From Bacillota bacterium (GTDB lineage: Bacteria; Bacillota; Sulfobacillia; Sulfobacillales; Sulfobacillaceae): DNA of 53,589 nucleotides. A program made the translations under genes and the position numbers. Below, one piece after another: positions 16,785 through 24,655 of this stretch. The stretch is from NCBI GenBank assembly GCA_021821465.1, contig JAKACM010000023.1, forward strand, positions 1 to 53,589, given 5' to 3'. The notes under the pieces are model-generated. The model was not told where the DNA came from and ran no database searches. It saw only the letters and a program-made list of their open reading frames with translations. Each line of letters opens with the position of its first letter. Position 1 is the first letter of the stretch.

Positions 16785-17969
16785 ATGGCCACAACAGCTT
16801 CCAACATCCAAGAAACCGAAAATCTGCCCGAGATCGTCAATGGATTGCGTCATCTTTTTGAAGATCCGGATTTTCAGGCTGTCGCGGAAATTAAAAAAGC
16901 GTCGGGTAAACCAGTGGTGGGGCACTTCCCCGTATATAGCCCCGTCGAATTGATTTACGCTGCCGGCATTCATCCCATAGGAGTGGTGGGAGCCGGTAAT
17001 CAAATTGAAATTGCCCATGCCGATTCCCGGTTTCAGTCCTTTGTCTGTTCCGTCATTAAGAGCACTCTAGAACTCGGATTCACAAACCGGCTCCAGAATT
17101 TTGAGGGGATGTTGTTTCACTCGATTTGTGACCCGGCCAGAAATTTGGCCAGCGTTTTTAAGCGGAATTTTCCGGATCAGTGGATCGAATACATCCATTT
17201 TCCGCAAAACATGCTCACGGAGGGAAGTCTCGACTATCTGGAAAGCGAATACCGGCGTATCCTCACCAGGCTGGAGGATCTGTCCGGAAAACAAGTCGGG
17301 AATGACGAGATCAATGAAGCCATCGGCAAATACAACAGAGCCCGGCACCTGATGCGGGATCTTTACCAATTTCGCCAAGAACACCCGGATATCCTGAGTA
17401 CTAAAGAACTCTACACTCTGGTGCGGGCCGGCCATATCCTCAGTGTTGACGATCACATTGGACTCTTGGAAAAAGCCAAGATTCTGGTAGGTAAAAAGAC
17501 ACCTCTGGTGCGCGATCACATCAAAGTGATTCTCGTGGGCTCGTTCTGCGAACAACCGCCTTTGGATTTGATATTTGCCATGGAAGAAGCCGGCCTTGAC
17601 ATCCTGGATGATGATTTTCTCTTGGGCCGAAGATGGTTTACGGCAGATGTTCCGGAACGCGGAGACGGAGTCCGGAATTTAGCCGAGTCATACCGCGATG
17701 GGTCGGTAATTTCCGCCGTAAAACACGATTCCCGTCGGAAAAAAGGAGAGGAACTGGTGGAGCGGGTACGGAGGTTCGAGGCCGATGCCGTTATTGTGTC
17801 CGTGGCCAAATTCTGCGAACCAGGACTTTTCGACTATGCACTCTACCGCAAAGCCCTGATAGAAGCGGGGATACCTCACCTCTTTGTGGAATTTGAGGAG
17901 AAGATGTGGCTGTTCGACAAGATTCAGACGGAAATCGAAACCTTCGTCGAGTCTTTGCTATTAGACTAA
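16785..17969 (+). CDS. bcrC: Benzoyl-CoA reductase, subunit C
   Basis: A 394-residue member of the 2-hydroxyacyl-CoA dehydratase/benzoyl-CoA reductase family, starting at ATG 16785 behind GGGAGGTGGG. It has the substrate-side motif GHFPVYSPVELIYAAGIHP, and cysteines in FVCSVIKS, HSICDPARN, SFCEQPPLDL and KFCEPGLFD suited to Fe-S ligation. Size and order (C before B) match BcrC of the Thauera-type ATP-dependent enzyme (BzdN in Azoarcus). With BcrB it forms the ring-reduction module that transfers two low-potential electrons to benzoyl-CoA. Oxygen-sensitive in known cases. Confidence 0.85.
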   Translation: MATTASNIQETENLPEIVNGLRHLFEDPDFQAVAEIKKASGKPVVGHFPVYSPVELIYAAGIHPIGVVGAGNQIEIAHADSRFQSFVCSVIKSTLELGFTNRLQNFEGMLFHSICDPARNLASVFKRNFPDQWIEYIHFPQNMLTEGSLDYLESEYRRILTRLEDLSGKQVGNDEINEAIGKYNRARHLMRDLYQFRQEHPDILSTKELYTLVRAGHILSVDDHIGLLEKAKILVGKKTPLVRDHIKVILVGSFCEQPPLDLIFAMEEAGLDILDDDFLLGRRWFTADVPERGDGVRNLAESYRDGSVISAVKHDSRRKKGEELVERVRRFEADAVIVSVAKFCEPGLFDYALYRKALIEAGIPHLFVEFEEKMWLFDKIQTEIETFVESLLLD

Positions 17970-18019
17970 GCGGGAGGGAGTAAAACCGAGAGAGACGAAG
18001 CGAGAAGGAGGAAAGAGAG

Positions 18020-19312
18020 ATGGCCAATGCATCTAAAGATTCCCAGGAGCCCCGCAGCCACTATCAGGGGAGCTTGCATCTGTTGCAAAAGGAACTGATG
18101 ACTGACTATTTTGACCAGATGACGCGAGCTGCGGAAGGGGCGGGGCCGCCGGCGGTGTATCTGCTTATTAGCGGCAATCCCGTTGAATTGATCCGCGCGT
18201 TCGATCTGCTTCCGGTGTTTCCGGAAATCAATGCCCTGCAAATTGCCGCTAAGCATCTGTCACTGCCTTTTATTCAGAAGGCCGAAGAGGTGGGGTATTC
18301 GACTGACAACTGTGCGTATGTCAAGGCGGATGTTGGATTATGGTATCAGGACAGGCAGGCTCCCATGGCTAAAATCCCTAAGCCGGATTTGCTCCTCACA
18401 AATTATGTCGGGTGCAACGTCTATTTGCATTGGTGGGAACATTTAAAGGAATTGTCCCACGCTCCCATTTTTGATATTGACATTCCTTTCATCCGTACAC
18501 CGGATGGGGAGCCCCGCCAAGAGGATATTACTTATGTGATGCGCCAGCTTGAGGAACTGATTCCGGTGTTCGAAAAGGTTTCAGGGAAAAAATTCGATCC
18601 CGATAAACTCACTGAGGTGATGGAATATTCCAAGGAAACCGGGGATCTATGGGCTCAGATTAAGCGCATGACAGTGGCCCGGCCGAGTCCCTTCGACGCC
18701 TATTTTGATGCTGTCACCATGATGGGGCCGCTCTACACCCTGCGCGGGACCAGAGAGGGCCGGGATTTCTTTCGGGATGTTCTTAAAATGGTCGAGCAGA
18801 CTCGGAGTCAAGGGAAAGGGCCGCTTCCGGAGGAAAAATTCCGTTTGGTGGTCGAAGGCCCGCCTCCTTGGCCGAATCTGAGAGTATTTCGAGACATGTT
18901 TGCAAGATGGGGTGCCGTGTTCGTGGCTTCCAGCTATTCTACTGTCGGCGGTCTGTGGGAATTCGGATTTAGCCACGATCCCTCGGATCCTCTGAGAAGC
19001 GTGGCCATGCATATGCTGAAGTGGAACTTGACCAACCGCAATTTTCTCCAACGCTATCAGCAGTTGAAGAGTTATGTCGATGAATGGGGAGCGGATGGAC
19101 TGGTGATTCATTCTGTCAAGAGTTGCCGGTTGTTTTCCGCGGGCCAGGGAGATATGCGCGAGTACTTCGCCCGTCAGGTGGGAGTACCTACTCTGCTCGT
19201 GGAATCGGACCTGGAAGATCCGCGTTACTTTTCCAAGGCCCAGATGCGTACACGCATTGATGCGTTCATGGAATCTCTGGAGCACCATAAGCTCGTGGGT
19301 TCCCAGAGGTAA
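18020..19312 (+). CDS. bcrB: Benzoyl-CoA reductase, subunit B
   Basis: The 430-residue protein is the larger partner of the reductase module. It contains LLISGNPVELIRAFDLLPVFPE, the cysteine sites TDNCAYVKADVG, NYVGCNVYLHWW and HSVKSCRLFSAGQGDM, and the family's C-terminal LLVESDLEDPRYFS. Length fits BcrB/BzdO (about 430-450). It begins at ATG 18020 with AAGGAGGAAAGAG upstream, 50 nt after bcrC. It shares the substrate site and one [4Fe-4S] cluster with BcrC and receives electrons from the ATPase module encoded next. Confidence 0.85.
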   Translation: MANASKDSQEPRSHYQGSLHLLQKELMTDYFDQMTRAAEGAGPPAVYLLISGNPVELIRAFDLLPVFPEINALQIAAKHLSLPFIQKAEEVGYSTDNCAYVKADVGLWYQDRQAPMAKIPKPDLLLTNYVGCNVYLHWWEHLKELSHAPIFDIDIPFIRTPDGEPRQEDITYVMRQLEELIPVFEKVSGKKFDPDKLTEVMEYSKETGDLWAQIKRMTVARPSPFDAYFDAVTMMGPLYTLRGTREGRDFFRDVLKMVEQTRSQGKGPLPEEKFRLVVEGPPPWPNLRVFRDMFARWGAVFVASSYSTVGGLWEFGFSHDPSDPLRSVAMHMLKWNLTNRNFLQRYQQLKSYVDEWGADGLVIHSVKSCRLFSAGQGDMREYFARQVGVPTLLVESDLEDPRYFSKAQMRTRIDAFMESLEHHKLVGSQR

Positions 19313-19349
19313 AGGGAGCGGAGAGATGAAAGGGAAGGAGGCAGACTCT

Positions 19350-20138
19350 ATGCATTATATGGCGGGAGTCGATGTGGGATCAACTCAGACTAAAGCTGTT
19401 TTAGTGAATGAAGAAGGAAATATCGTCTCATCGACGCTGGTGGATACCGGCAGTAATGTCGTCAGGGCAGCCGAGAGGGCTTTCGGCGAGGCTATGGGGC
19501 TGGCCAAGGTGGATCGGGACGCAATCGAATACATCATTGGCACCGGATACGGACGGTTTAACGTGACTTTCGGCAATGACCAGATCACGGAAATCAGTTG
19601 CCATGCCAAAGGAATTACTCACGTCAATCCCAAGGTGCGGACTGTCATCGATATTGGCGGTCAGGATGCCAAGGCCATTCACGTTGACGAAAGCGGCGAT
19701 GTCAAGGATTTTGTCATGAACGACAAGTGTGCGGCGGGAACCGGAAGATTTCTCGGGAATTCGGCAGAGGTGCTGAACTTGGAACTTGACGAAATCGGTC
19801 CCAGGTCATTAGAGGCCACGAATCCGGTGAGGTTGAGCACCGTGTGCACGGTTTTTGTGGAGTCCGATATCATGTCCCATTTGGCGTTAGGACGCAGTGT
19901 CGAGAATATCCTGGGCGGTGTGCACCGGGCCGTGGCGGCGCGAGTCGTAGCCTTGGCACGTCGGGTCGGCATTGAAGAAGTGGTGGCGCTAACAGGAGGC
20001 GTAGCCCGCAACGTCGGTATGGTTCATGCTTTGGAAGAACACCTCGGGGTCAAAATTTTTGTGGCTCCTAATGCTCACTTCATTGGCGCCCTGGGAGCCG
20101 CCTTGTTTGCCCGGGAGAGGGCTCTGGCCCTGAAGTGA
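19350..20138 (+). CDS. bcrA: Benzoyl-CoA reductase ATPase subunit, BcrA-like
   Basis: The 262-residue BadF/BcrA-type ATPase has the ASKHA phosphate loop GVDVGSTQTKAVL, then GTGYGRFNVTFG, the full IDIGGQDAKAI motif, the cluster cysteine motif NDKCAAGTGRFL and a second Cys in STVCTVFVESDIM, which together bind the bridging [4Fe-4S] cluster. It hydrolyses ATP to drive electrons into BcrBC. It is much shorter than Thauera BcrA (about 436 residues) and closer in size to BzdQ. I chose ATG 19350 because AAGGAGG stands 8 nt upstream; ATG 19326 is an in-frame alternative. Confidence 0.8.
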   Translation: MHYMAGVDVGSTQTKAVLVNEEGNIVSSTLVDTGSNVVRAAERAFGEAMGLAKVDRDAIEYIIGTGYGRFNVTFGNDQITEISCHAKGITHVNPKVRTVIDIGGQDAKAIHVDESGDVKDFVMNDKCAAGTGRFLGNSAEVLNLELDEIGPRSLEATNPVRLSTVCTVFVESDIMSHLALGRSVENILGGVHRAVAARVVALARRVGIEEVVALTGGVARNVGMVHALEEHLGVKIFVAPNAHFIGALGAALFARERALALK

Positions 20139-20211
20139 AGACGTAGGGGAATAGGGCGGCCCCAAGTTTAGGGGTGGAAGATGGGTTGTCAAAAAAGGGG
20201 GAGGATGCACG

Positions 20212-21003
20212 ATGCTGTGTTTGGGTCTCGACATGGGCTCGAGGTATACCAAAGCGGTGATCATGGATGAAACGGGAGAGGTGTTGGGTTCCACGGTATT
20301 GCGAACCCGGCCGCCTTTTGAAGGGATAGCCAAAGAGGCAATGGGAAGGGCCCTGGAAGTGGCAGGTCTGAAGGAAGACGAAGTGGACTATGTGGCAACC
20401 ACCGGATTTGCCAGATTTGCTGTTCCCTTTCGCCAAATTCAAATTACGGATTTAACCTGTGCGGCCCGGGGCGTGATTATGCTCTTTCCCCAAACCCGGA
20501 CGGTGTTGGACATCGGCTTTCAAAGTACGCGCACCATTCGAATTTTGCCCAATGGGCATGTTAAAGAATTCAAAACCAATGACAAATGCGCTGCAGGTGC
20601 CGGTGGGTTTGTCGAACGCAGCGCTCGTTACCTGGAGGTGAATCTGGACGAAGTGGGTTCTTTGTCCATGCATGCCACCAATCCTGTTTCGATTAGCAGT
20701 GTGTGCGCGGTATTAGCAGAATCCGAGATTATCAATCACGTGAGCGACAACCGTCAGGTTCCGGATATCTTAAGGGGTGTGCACAATTCGTTGGCGACTC
20801 GGGCGTTAGGACTTATGCGTCGGATCGGAGTGGAATCGGAGCTGAGCATGGTGGGCGGGATTGCCTTGCAAGCAGGGATGGTTGAAGAAGTGGAGAAGGT
20901 ATTTAAAATGAAGGTTAACGTGCCTCCTGCACCGCAGCTTGTCGCTGCCATCGGAGCGGCGAGACTGGGACTCAACCGTTTAATGGCCAAGCAAGCCGGA
21001 TGA
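20212..21003 (+). CDS. bcrD: Benzoyl-CoA reductase ATPase subunit, BcrD-like
   Basis: A 263-residue paralogue of the preceding gene with the ASKHA loop GLDMGSRYTKAVI, TTGFARFAVPFRQ, NDKCAAGAGGFVERSARYLEV and SSVCAVLAESEIINHVS. The usual GGQD motif is replaced by DIGFQSTRTIRI, and known BcrD/BadG proteins also deviate here, which supports the D assignment. The two ATPases would form the heterodimeric activator sharing one cluster through their CAAG cysteines. ATG 20212 has GGGGGAGG upstream. The 73-nt gap to bcrA contains no promoter that I can see. Confidence 0.8.
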   Translation: MLCLGLDMGSRYTKAVIMDETGEVLGSTVLRTRPPFEGIAKEAMGRALEVAGLKEDEVDYVATTGFARFAVPFRQIQITDLTCAARGVIMLFPQTRTVLDIGFQSTRTIRILPNGHVKEFKTNDKCAAGAGGFVERSARYLEVNLDEVGSLSMHATNPVSISSVCAVLAESEIINHVSDNRQVPDILRGVHNSLATRALGLMRRIGVESELSMVGGIALQAGMVEEVEKVFKMKVNVPPAPQLVAAIGAARLGLNRLMAKQAG

Positions 21004-21040
21004 ACCGGAAGACAAGAAATGGAGGGAAAGGAAGAGTCTC

Positions 21041-21280
21041 ATGGCTTACATCATTGCTGAACCCTGTATTGATGTGAAAGACGCTTCGTGTATGGAAGTT
21101 TGCCCAGTGGATTGTATCGCGACTACTGACGAGGCCAATCAATATTATATAAACCCCGACACGTGCATAGACTGTGGGGCTTGTGTTCTTGAATGTCCGG
21201 TTCAAGCCATTTTCGAGTTGTCGGAATTGCCGTCAGAGTGGGAATCCTTCATCCGGATAAATAGAGACTTTTTCCAGTAA
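21041..21280 (+). CDS. 7Fe/8Fe ferredoxin
   Basis: A 79-residue ferredoxin with two cluster motifs: C-x7-C-x3-CP (CIDVKDASCMEVCP, with the short IAEPCIDV lead) and CIDCGACVLECP. The first motif's wide spacing is that of 7Fe or Chromatium-like 2[4Fe-4S] ferredoxins. It follows bcrD closely and precedes a strong terminator, so it closes the operon. In Thauera a ferredoxin gene in the bcr cluster encodes the electron donor of benzoyl-CoA reductase; the same role is inferred here. Confidence 0.9.
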   Translation: MAYIIAEPCIDVKDASCMEVCPVDCIATTDEANQYYINPDTCIDCGACVLECPVQAIFELSELPSEWESFIRINRDFFQ

Positions 21281-21333
21281 CGAAGATGGCGAGTCCGTAT
21301 AACTGAAGATTTTTAACTCAAAATGAGAGGGTG

Positions 21334-21371
21334 CCCGGGCCCCATTGATTATTATGGCCCGGGAGATTTTT
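21334..21371 (+). terminator. Terminator of the benzoyl-CoA operon
   Basis: CCCGGGCC (with a CC bulge) AT at 21334-21345 pairs with ATGGCCCGGG at 21354-21363. The GC-rich stem is followed by five T (21367-21371). It lies 54 nt past the ferredoxin stop. Confidence 0.8.
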
Positions 21372-22145
21372 GGGTTACAGGGGTGTTCCTGCCTCTTAGT
21401 ACCAATTTCTCAAAGGCTTTATGCGGAAATTGCACGATATCCTAACATACATGATCGGTTAAGTCAGGTGACAGGGATGAGGCCCCAAAATCAGCACCGT
21501 AATGCACGTTCTGGCGGCGTACACTGACACTCAATACATCAGATTACCGCCCTGTCTTCCTCCGACGAGGTCCAACCTGACTTATCTGGGGATGTATGTA
21601 TCCTAAAGTCCGTCCGTGAGGGGCACGGGGGGATTGCCATAAGAGAAAATTTTTCATGGTCGAGGCTTATTATCGCCGCAGTGATTCCTTGTTCACGCGC
21701 ATCAGAAGATCCGATCACGATTATCAAGGCCTTCTTTGTCTCGGCAGTATCTTTCGTCACGACCTGGGGCTACCGCTTTTTGTTCGCATCGGGGAGCCGT
21801 ATCAATCGGGAGCCGGGCCCACCCCCAGATCCTCAAAAGACTTCGTTCGGGTTTTGGCACGATGTTCGTGTCAATAAGTCGGTGTTTATTGAGCAAATTA
21901 TGATGATCATGCAACCTATGCCGAGTCTTTGTCATTCCTGATGAACGAATATATAATGAGCATGCTGACGAGATAGCAAAACCTTGGAAAATCAGTGCGC
22001 GAAGAATCCATGGGCGCGAGAGCCGATCAGAAATTAGCGGTTTGGCTCTCACTATTACTGCGTTTGTAAAGGTTCTGGTGGGTATTGATTCTGCATCCAA
22101 GGCGGATATTATTGAGCCGTATGAAGTATAATAGGAGGTTTTGGA
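21372..22145. other. 774-nt intergenic region carrying a dispersed repeat
   Basis: No gene is supported in either strand. A 228-codon minus frame (21702-22388) overlaps the thioesterase gene and has no recognisable product. The stretch contains copy A of a 44-nt repeat. The remainder is uneven in composition and may be transposon or gene debris. Confidence 0.4.
21443..21486 (+). repeat. Dispersed 44-nt repeat, copy A
   Basis: The segment starts TAACATACATGATCGGTTAA and ends ATGAGGCCCC. It matches 53283-53326 at 39 of 44 positions with no gaps. Both copies lie outside genes. In one frame both read NIH(D/N)RLS(Q/H)V(T/I)G(M/V)RP, so a shared coding relic is possible. Confidence 0.7.
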
Positions 22146-22568
22146 GTGGTTTTTCAAGGATACGACACCGTGATGTTTGGGGATGTCGACGCATCGGGAA
22201 TCGGACATTTTGCTCACCAGGTTCGTTTTATCGAGCGCGCAGAATTTCTTTTTATGAATCACATTCATTTGAATCCCCGCGACTGGTTTTTGAAAAACTA
22301 CCTCTTTCCCCGTGTGAAACTGGAGGTCGAATATCTTTCTCCTTTGCATTTTGCCGACGAAATGCGCATGGATGTGCAGGTGGGGCATTTAGGCAACACC
22401 TCCTATTCTCTGGTTGTGAAGGTCATGAATTTGACTACGCAGATGACTGCCATGGCATGCCGGGTGGTCATTGTGGTCGTAGATCCAAAGACCCACAGAC
22501 CCGTGCCCCTTCCACCTGACTTGCGTAGGGCGCTAGAACCCTATTTACTGTCGGAGGCGAATGAATAA
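22146..22568 (+). CDS. 4HBT-type acyl-CoA thioesterase
   Basis: A 140-residue hotdog-fold protein with FGDVDASGIGHFAHQVRFIERAEFLF, the 4-hydroxybenzoyl-CoA thioesterase pattern with Asp in the DxDxxG region and a downstream Glu on the central helix. GTG 22146 is preceded by AGGAGG at 22133-22138. It would release free acids from CoA esters, perhaps benzoyl-CoA or 4-hydroxybenzoyl-CoA, to spare CoA when ring reduction is limiting. The exact substrate cannot be read from sequence. Confidence 0.8.
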   Translation: MVFQGYDTVMFGDVDASGIGHFAHQVRFIERAEFLFMNHIHLNPRDWFLKNYLFPRVKLEVEYLSPLHFADEMRMDVQVGHLGNTSYSLVVKVMNLTTQMTAMACRVVIVVVDPKTHRPVPLPPDLRRALEPYLLSEANE

Positions 22569-22653
22569 CCCACACCACCGCTTTTTGATGTGGGCGTCTT
22601 CCCAAAGATTCACCGGCGAGGATCAAAACAAGGAACGGTGGCGATCTATTGTC

Positions 22654-23082
22654 TTAGCTACGGCTCTTGGTACTTAGGCGAGATCGCTTGTCTTGGATTT
22701 GATCATCCAACCGTTGCCTGGGCATGCAAAATCGGCTATGTTCGGCTTCTCCCACTAAGTCGAGATTATCGTACACTTTGATATGAAATGCGATCTTTTG
22801 CCGATCAATGGCCACCACGACAGCTTCCGCCCAGATTACGAAACCCTCAGGGGTCAGCTTTAGATGTTTCAGATTTGCGGAAACACCCAGAGATATCCAA
22901 TCTTCCGGCATGACGGGCCGAATGGCATTGTCAGCGGCTATTTCCATGAGGTCCAGCAACATGGGAGTAGCCAGGACCGGCACGCCATCATTGCCAAAAG
23001 ACTCGGCAAGGTGTTTAGAATTTACGGTCCATTGAGCCATTCCCTTAAGACCTATGACGGGTGAGAACGATGACAATGACAC
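22654..23082 (-). CDS. FlK-like hotdog thioesterase
   Basis: This minus-strand 142-residue protein resembles the fluoroacetyl-CoA thioesterase-like family: the N-terminal WTVNSKHLAESFGNDGVPVLATP, LLDLMEIAADNAI, LGVSANLKHLKLTPEGF and VYDNLDLVGEAEHSRF. Members are small dimeric hotdog enzymes or binding proteins for acyl-CoA. GTG 23082 is supported by AAAGGGG nine nt upstream; ATG 23040 is an alternative start. It is convergent with the 4HBT-type gene, giving two unrelated thioesterases next to the benzoyl-CoA operon, and may protect the CoA pool. Confidence 0.7.
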   Translation of the reverse strand: MSLSSFSPVIGLKGMAQWTVNSKHLAESFGNDGVPVLATPMLLDLMEIAADNAIRPVMPEDWISLGVSANLKHLKLTPEGFVIWAEAVVVAIDRQKIAFHIKVYDNLDLVGEAEHSRFCMPRQRLDDQIQDKRSRLSTKSRS

Positions 23083-23553
23083 AGGCAGAGACCCCTTTCG
23101 TTATATCAAAATGAAGATAACCCAGAATCCGCACGGCTCTCGGCTTGAAAGACGCTGCGGCACTTAAGTCCCATTTTATGGTAATTGAAATCAACTCGGC
23201 AGGCAAGCATTCTTCAACAGCTGGCAGGATGAGCCCTTTTCATACTGTGGAGGTATGTGTGAAAGCCAAATCCTCTGCATTTAATCAATACACCCGGACG
23301 ATTAAATCATAGCACACCCTCGTTCCTGCAAGACACCATTGTGTGTTGTCAAGGGCCCGCCCGGCGGGCATCTAACTAATCACGTAAGCGTGAGGTTGGA
23401 TAGGCTATCTCTTTTTTAAGACCAGCGCCCAAAAATCTCACGGTATGCTGGAACATCTTAAGTGCCAAGGAGCGTGCTTTGAAAATATTCAATCACGGAG
23501 TGCTAAGACCAAAGGCAGGGGCTGGTGAAAAGACCACTTTCCCCCAATTCCTT
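23083..23553. other. 471-nt intergenic region with strong hairpins
   Basis: No gene is supported. GCCCGCC-C-GGCGGGC (23354-23368) and the perfect TCACG-TAAG-CGTGA (23379-23392) lie close together. The second is embedded in a longer imperfect stem (ATCTAAC with GTTGGAT), and a T-rich run follows at 23410-23416. This could be a terminator, the core of a small RNA, or a recombination-site-like fold. Direction and role are unknown. Confidence 0.45.
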
Positions 23554-24381
23554 TCAAGACAGGAGCAAAGCTTCATTGAGATGATGTTCGATATACGCGT
23601 TAGCGGGGTCATACCACTGATCATACAAATAGTGAAATAATGCCCTCGCTTTGGTACGGGAGAAATCTTCAGGAACCAGGGCGTGAGGTAATCCGGGATC
23701 AATGAACAAAAATTTTCGCCAGGCATGGACCAGAAAAATGCGATTGCGAAATGATTCCGATTCAGAAAGATCAAGAGGAGCTTGCGTCCATTCACGGATG
23801 AAATCACGATAACGCTGGTCCAAAAACTGAATCGGATACAAATTGGCTGCCCAGCTCGCCGGATCGGGCGTGGCGAGGGCTCCATTCATGAGCCAGGCAA
23901 ACCGTACAAGATCAAAGCGTCGTAGAATGTCCATGGTTTCTTCATGACGAATCAAAGGTGTTGCCCATTGGTAAGAAGCTAGAGCGGCCCAACCCACGAA
24001 TTCCAGCTCTCGGATTAGCCGCCGGCGAATACTCGGAGCCAAGGCCGGGACCGTCAAACCCAGTATCGTAAAGCCTCCATCCCAAGGTTCGTCGTCTTGC
24101 CGGTATATGCGCATCCGGGCCTGCATAAGACGCTCGTAGCCTCTTGCTGTCAACTGGTAAAAGCTTTGGCGCCCCTTCCTTTCGGATTGAAACCAGCCTT
24201 CTCGCGCTGTGCGCGACAAAGCCGCACGCGCTGCCTCAGGACCGATGTCCAGGGTTTGCAACAAAGCAGTGGCGCAAGCCAAGGGAATCGAGTCGGGGCG
24301 CTGCATAAAGGCATCCCCAAACAGAGTGAATAAGATTGAACGCGCACTCACGGCCAACCCTCCATTAAAGTTCAACAACAT
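23554..24381 (-). CDS. paaX: PaaX-family transcriptional regulator
   Basis: About 275 residues with the PaaX N-terminal winged helix (SILFTLFGDAFMQRP, LLQTLDIGPEAARAALSRTAREGWF, GRQSFYQLTARGYERL), a central DGGFTILGL segment and the C-terminal domain (FVHAWRKFLFIDPGLPHALVPEDF in part, YLYDQWYDPANAYI). PaaX repressors bind phenylacetyl-CoA or similar aryl-CoA and control aromatic-acid catabolism. ATG 24381 gives the family's length; the longer open frame upstream crosses the divergent promoter region and is unlikely. It is divergent from an acyl-CoA ligase that it probably regulates. Confidence 0.85.
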   Translation of the reverse strand: MLLNFNGGLAVSARSILFTLFGDAFMQRPDSIPLACATALLQTLDIGPEAARAALSRTAREGWFQSERKGRQSFYQLTARGYERLMQARMRIYRQDDEPWDGGFTILGLTVPALAPSIRRRLIRELEFVGWAALASYQWATPLIRHEETMDILRRFDLVRFAWLMNGALATPDPASWAANLYPIQFLDQRYRDFIREWTQAPLDLSESESFRNRIFLVHAWRKFLFIDPGLPHALVPEDFSRTKARALFHYLYDQWYDPANAYIEHHLNEALLLS

Positions 24382-24595
24382 CAAAATCAAAATTTTATGT
24401 TTATTATAACGCCTGTTGTGTCGGAATGCCGAGAAATTGGCATGCCGGTGAGTTAAAGGGACACTCTGCCGGCTTGTTGCGGGAAGAGGATAAGCAGAAT
24501 AGCATTGCATTTGTACTAATAAAGACAATTCAAATGATTCTGTCGAAGTAAGGACTAAGTCGGATACAACCAGGATGATTAAGAGGAAAATCGCG

Positions 24596-24626
24596 TTGAC
24601 AGGCGACTTCTTAAGAACCGGAATAA
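24596..24626 (+). promoter_or_regulatory. Candidate promoter of the acyl-CoA ligase gene
   Basis: A perfect TTGACA (24596-24601) is followed after 18-19 nt by a weak GAATAA-type -10 box (24619-24626 area). It lies 30-60 nt upstream of the TTG 24656 start and would leave a short leader. It supports that start against the in-frame ATG at 24575. Confidence 0.4.
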
Positions 24627-24655
24627 ACAAATCTTGTGAGGTAAGGAGGGAGAAT

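Noticed and set aside
22127..22132. Perfect TATAAT box before the thioesterase gene
   Set aside because: It directly abuts the ribosome binding site (22133-22138); a transcript starting 6-7 nt downstream would lack that site, so it cannot be this gene's promoter.
21702..22388. 228-codon minus-strand open frame
   Set aside because: It overlaps the start of the well-supported thioesterase gene antisense and shows no protein family features.
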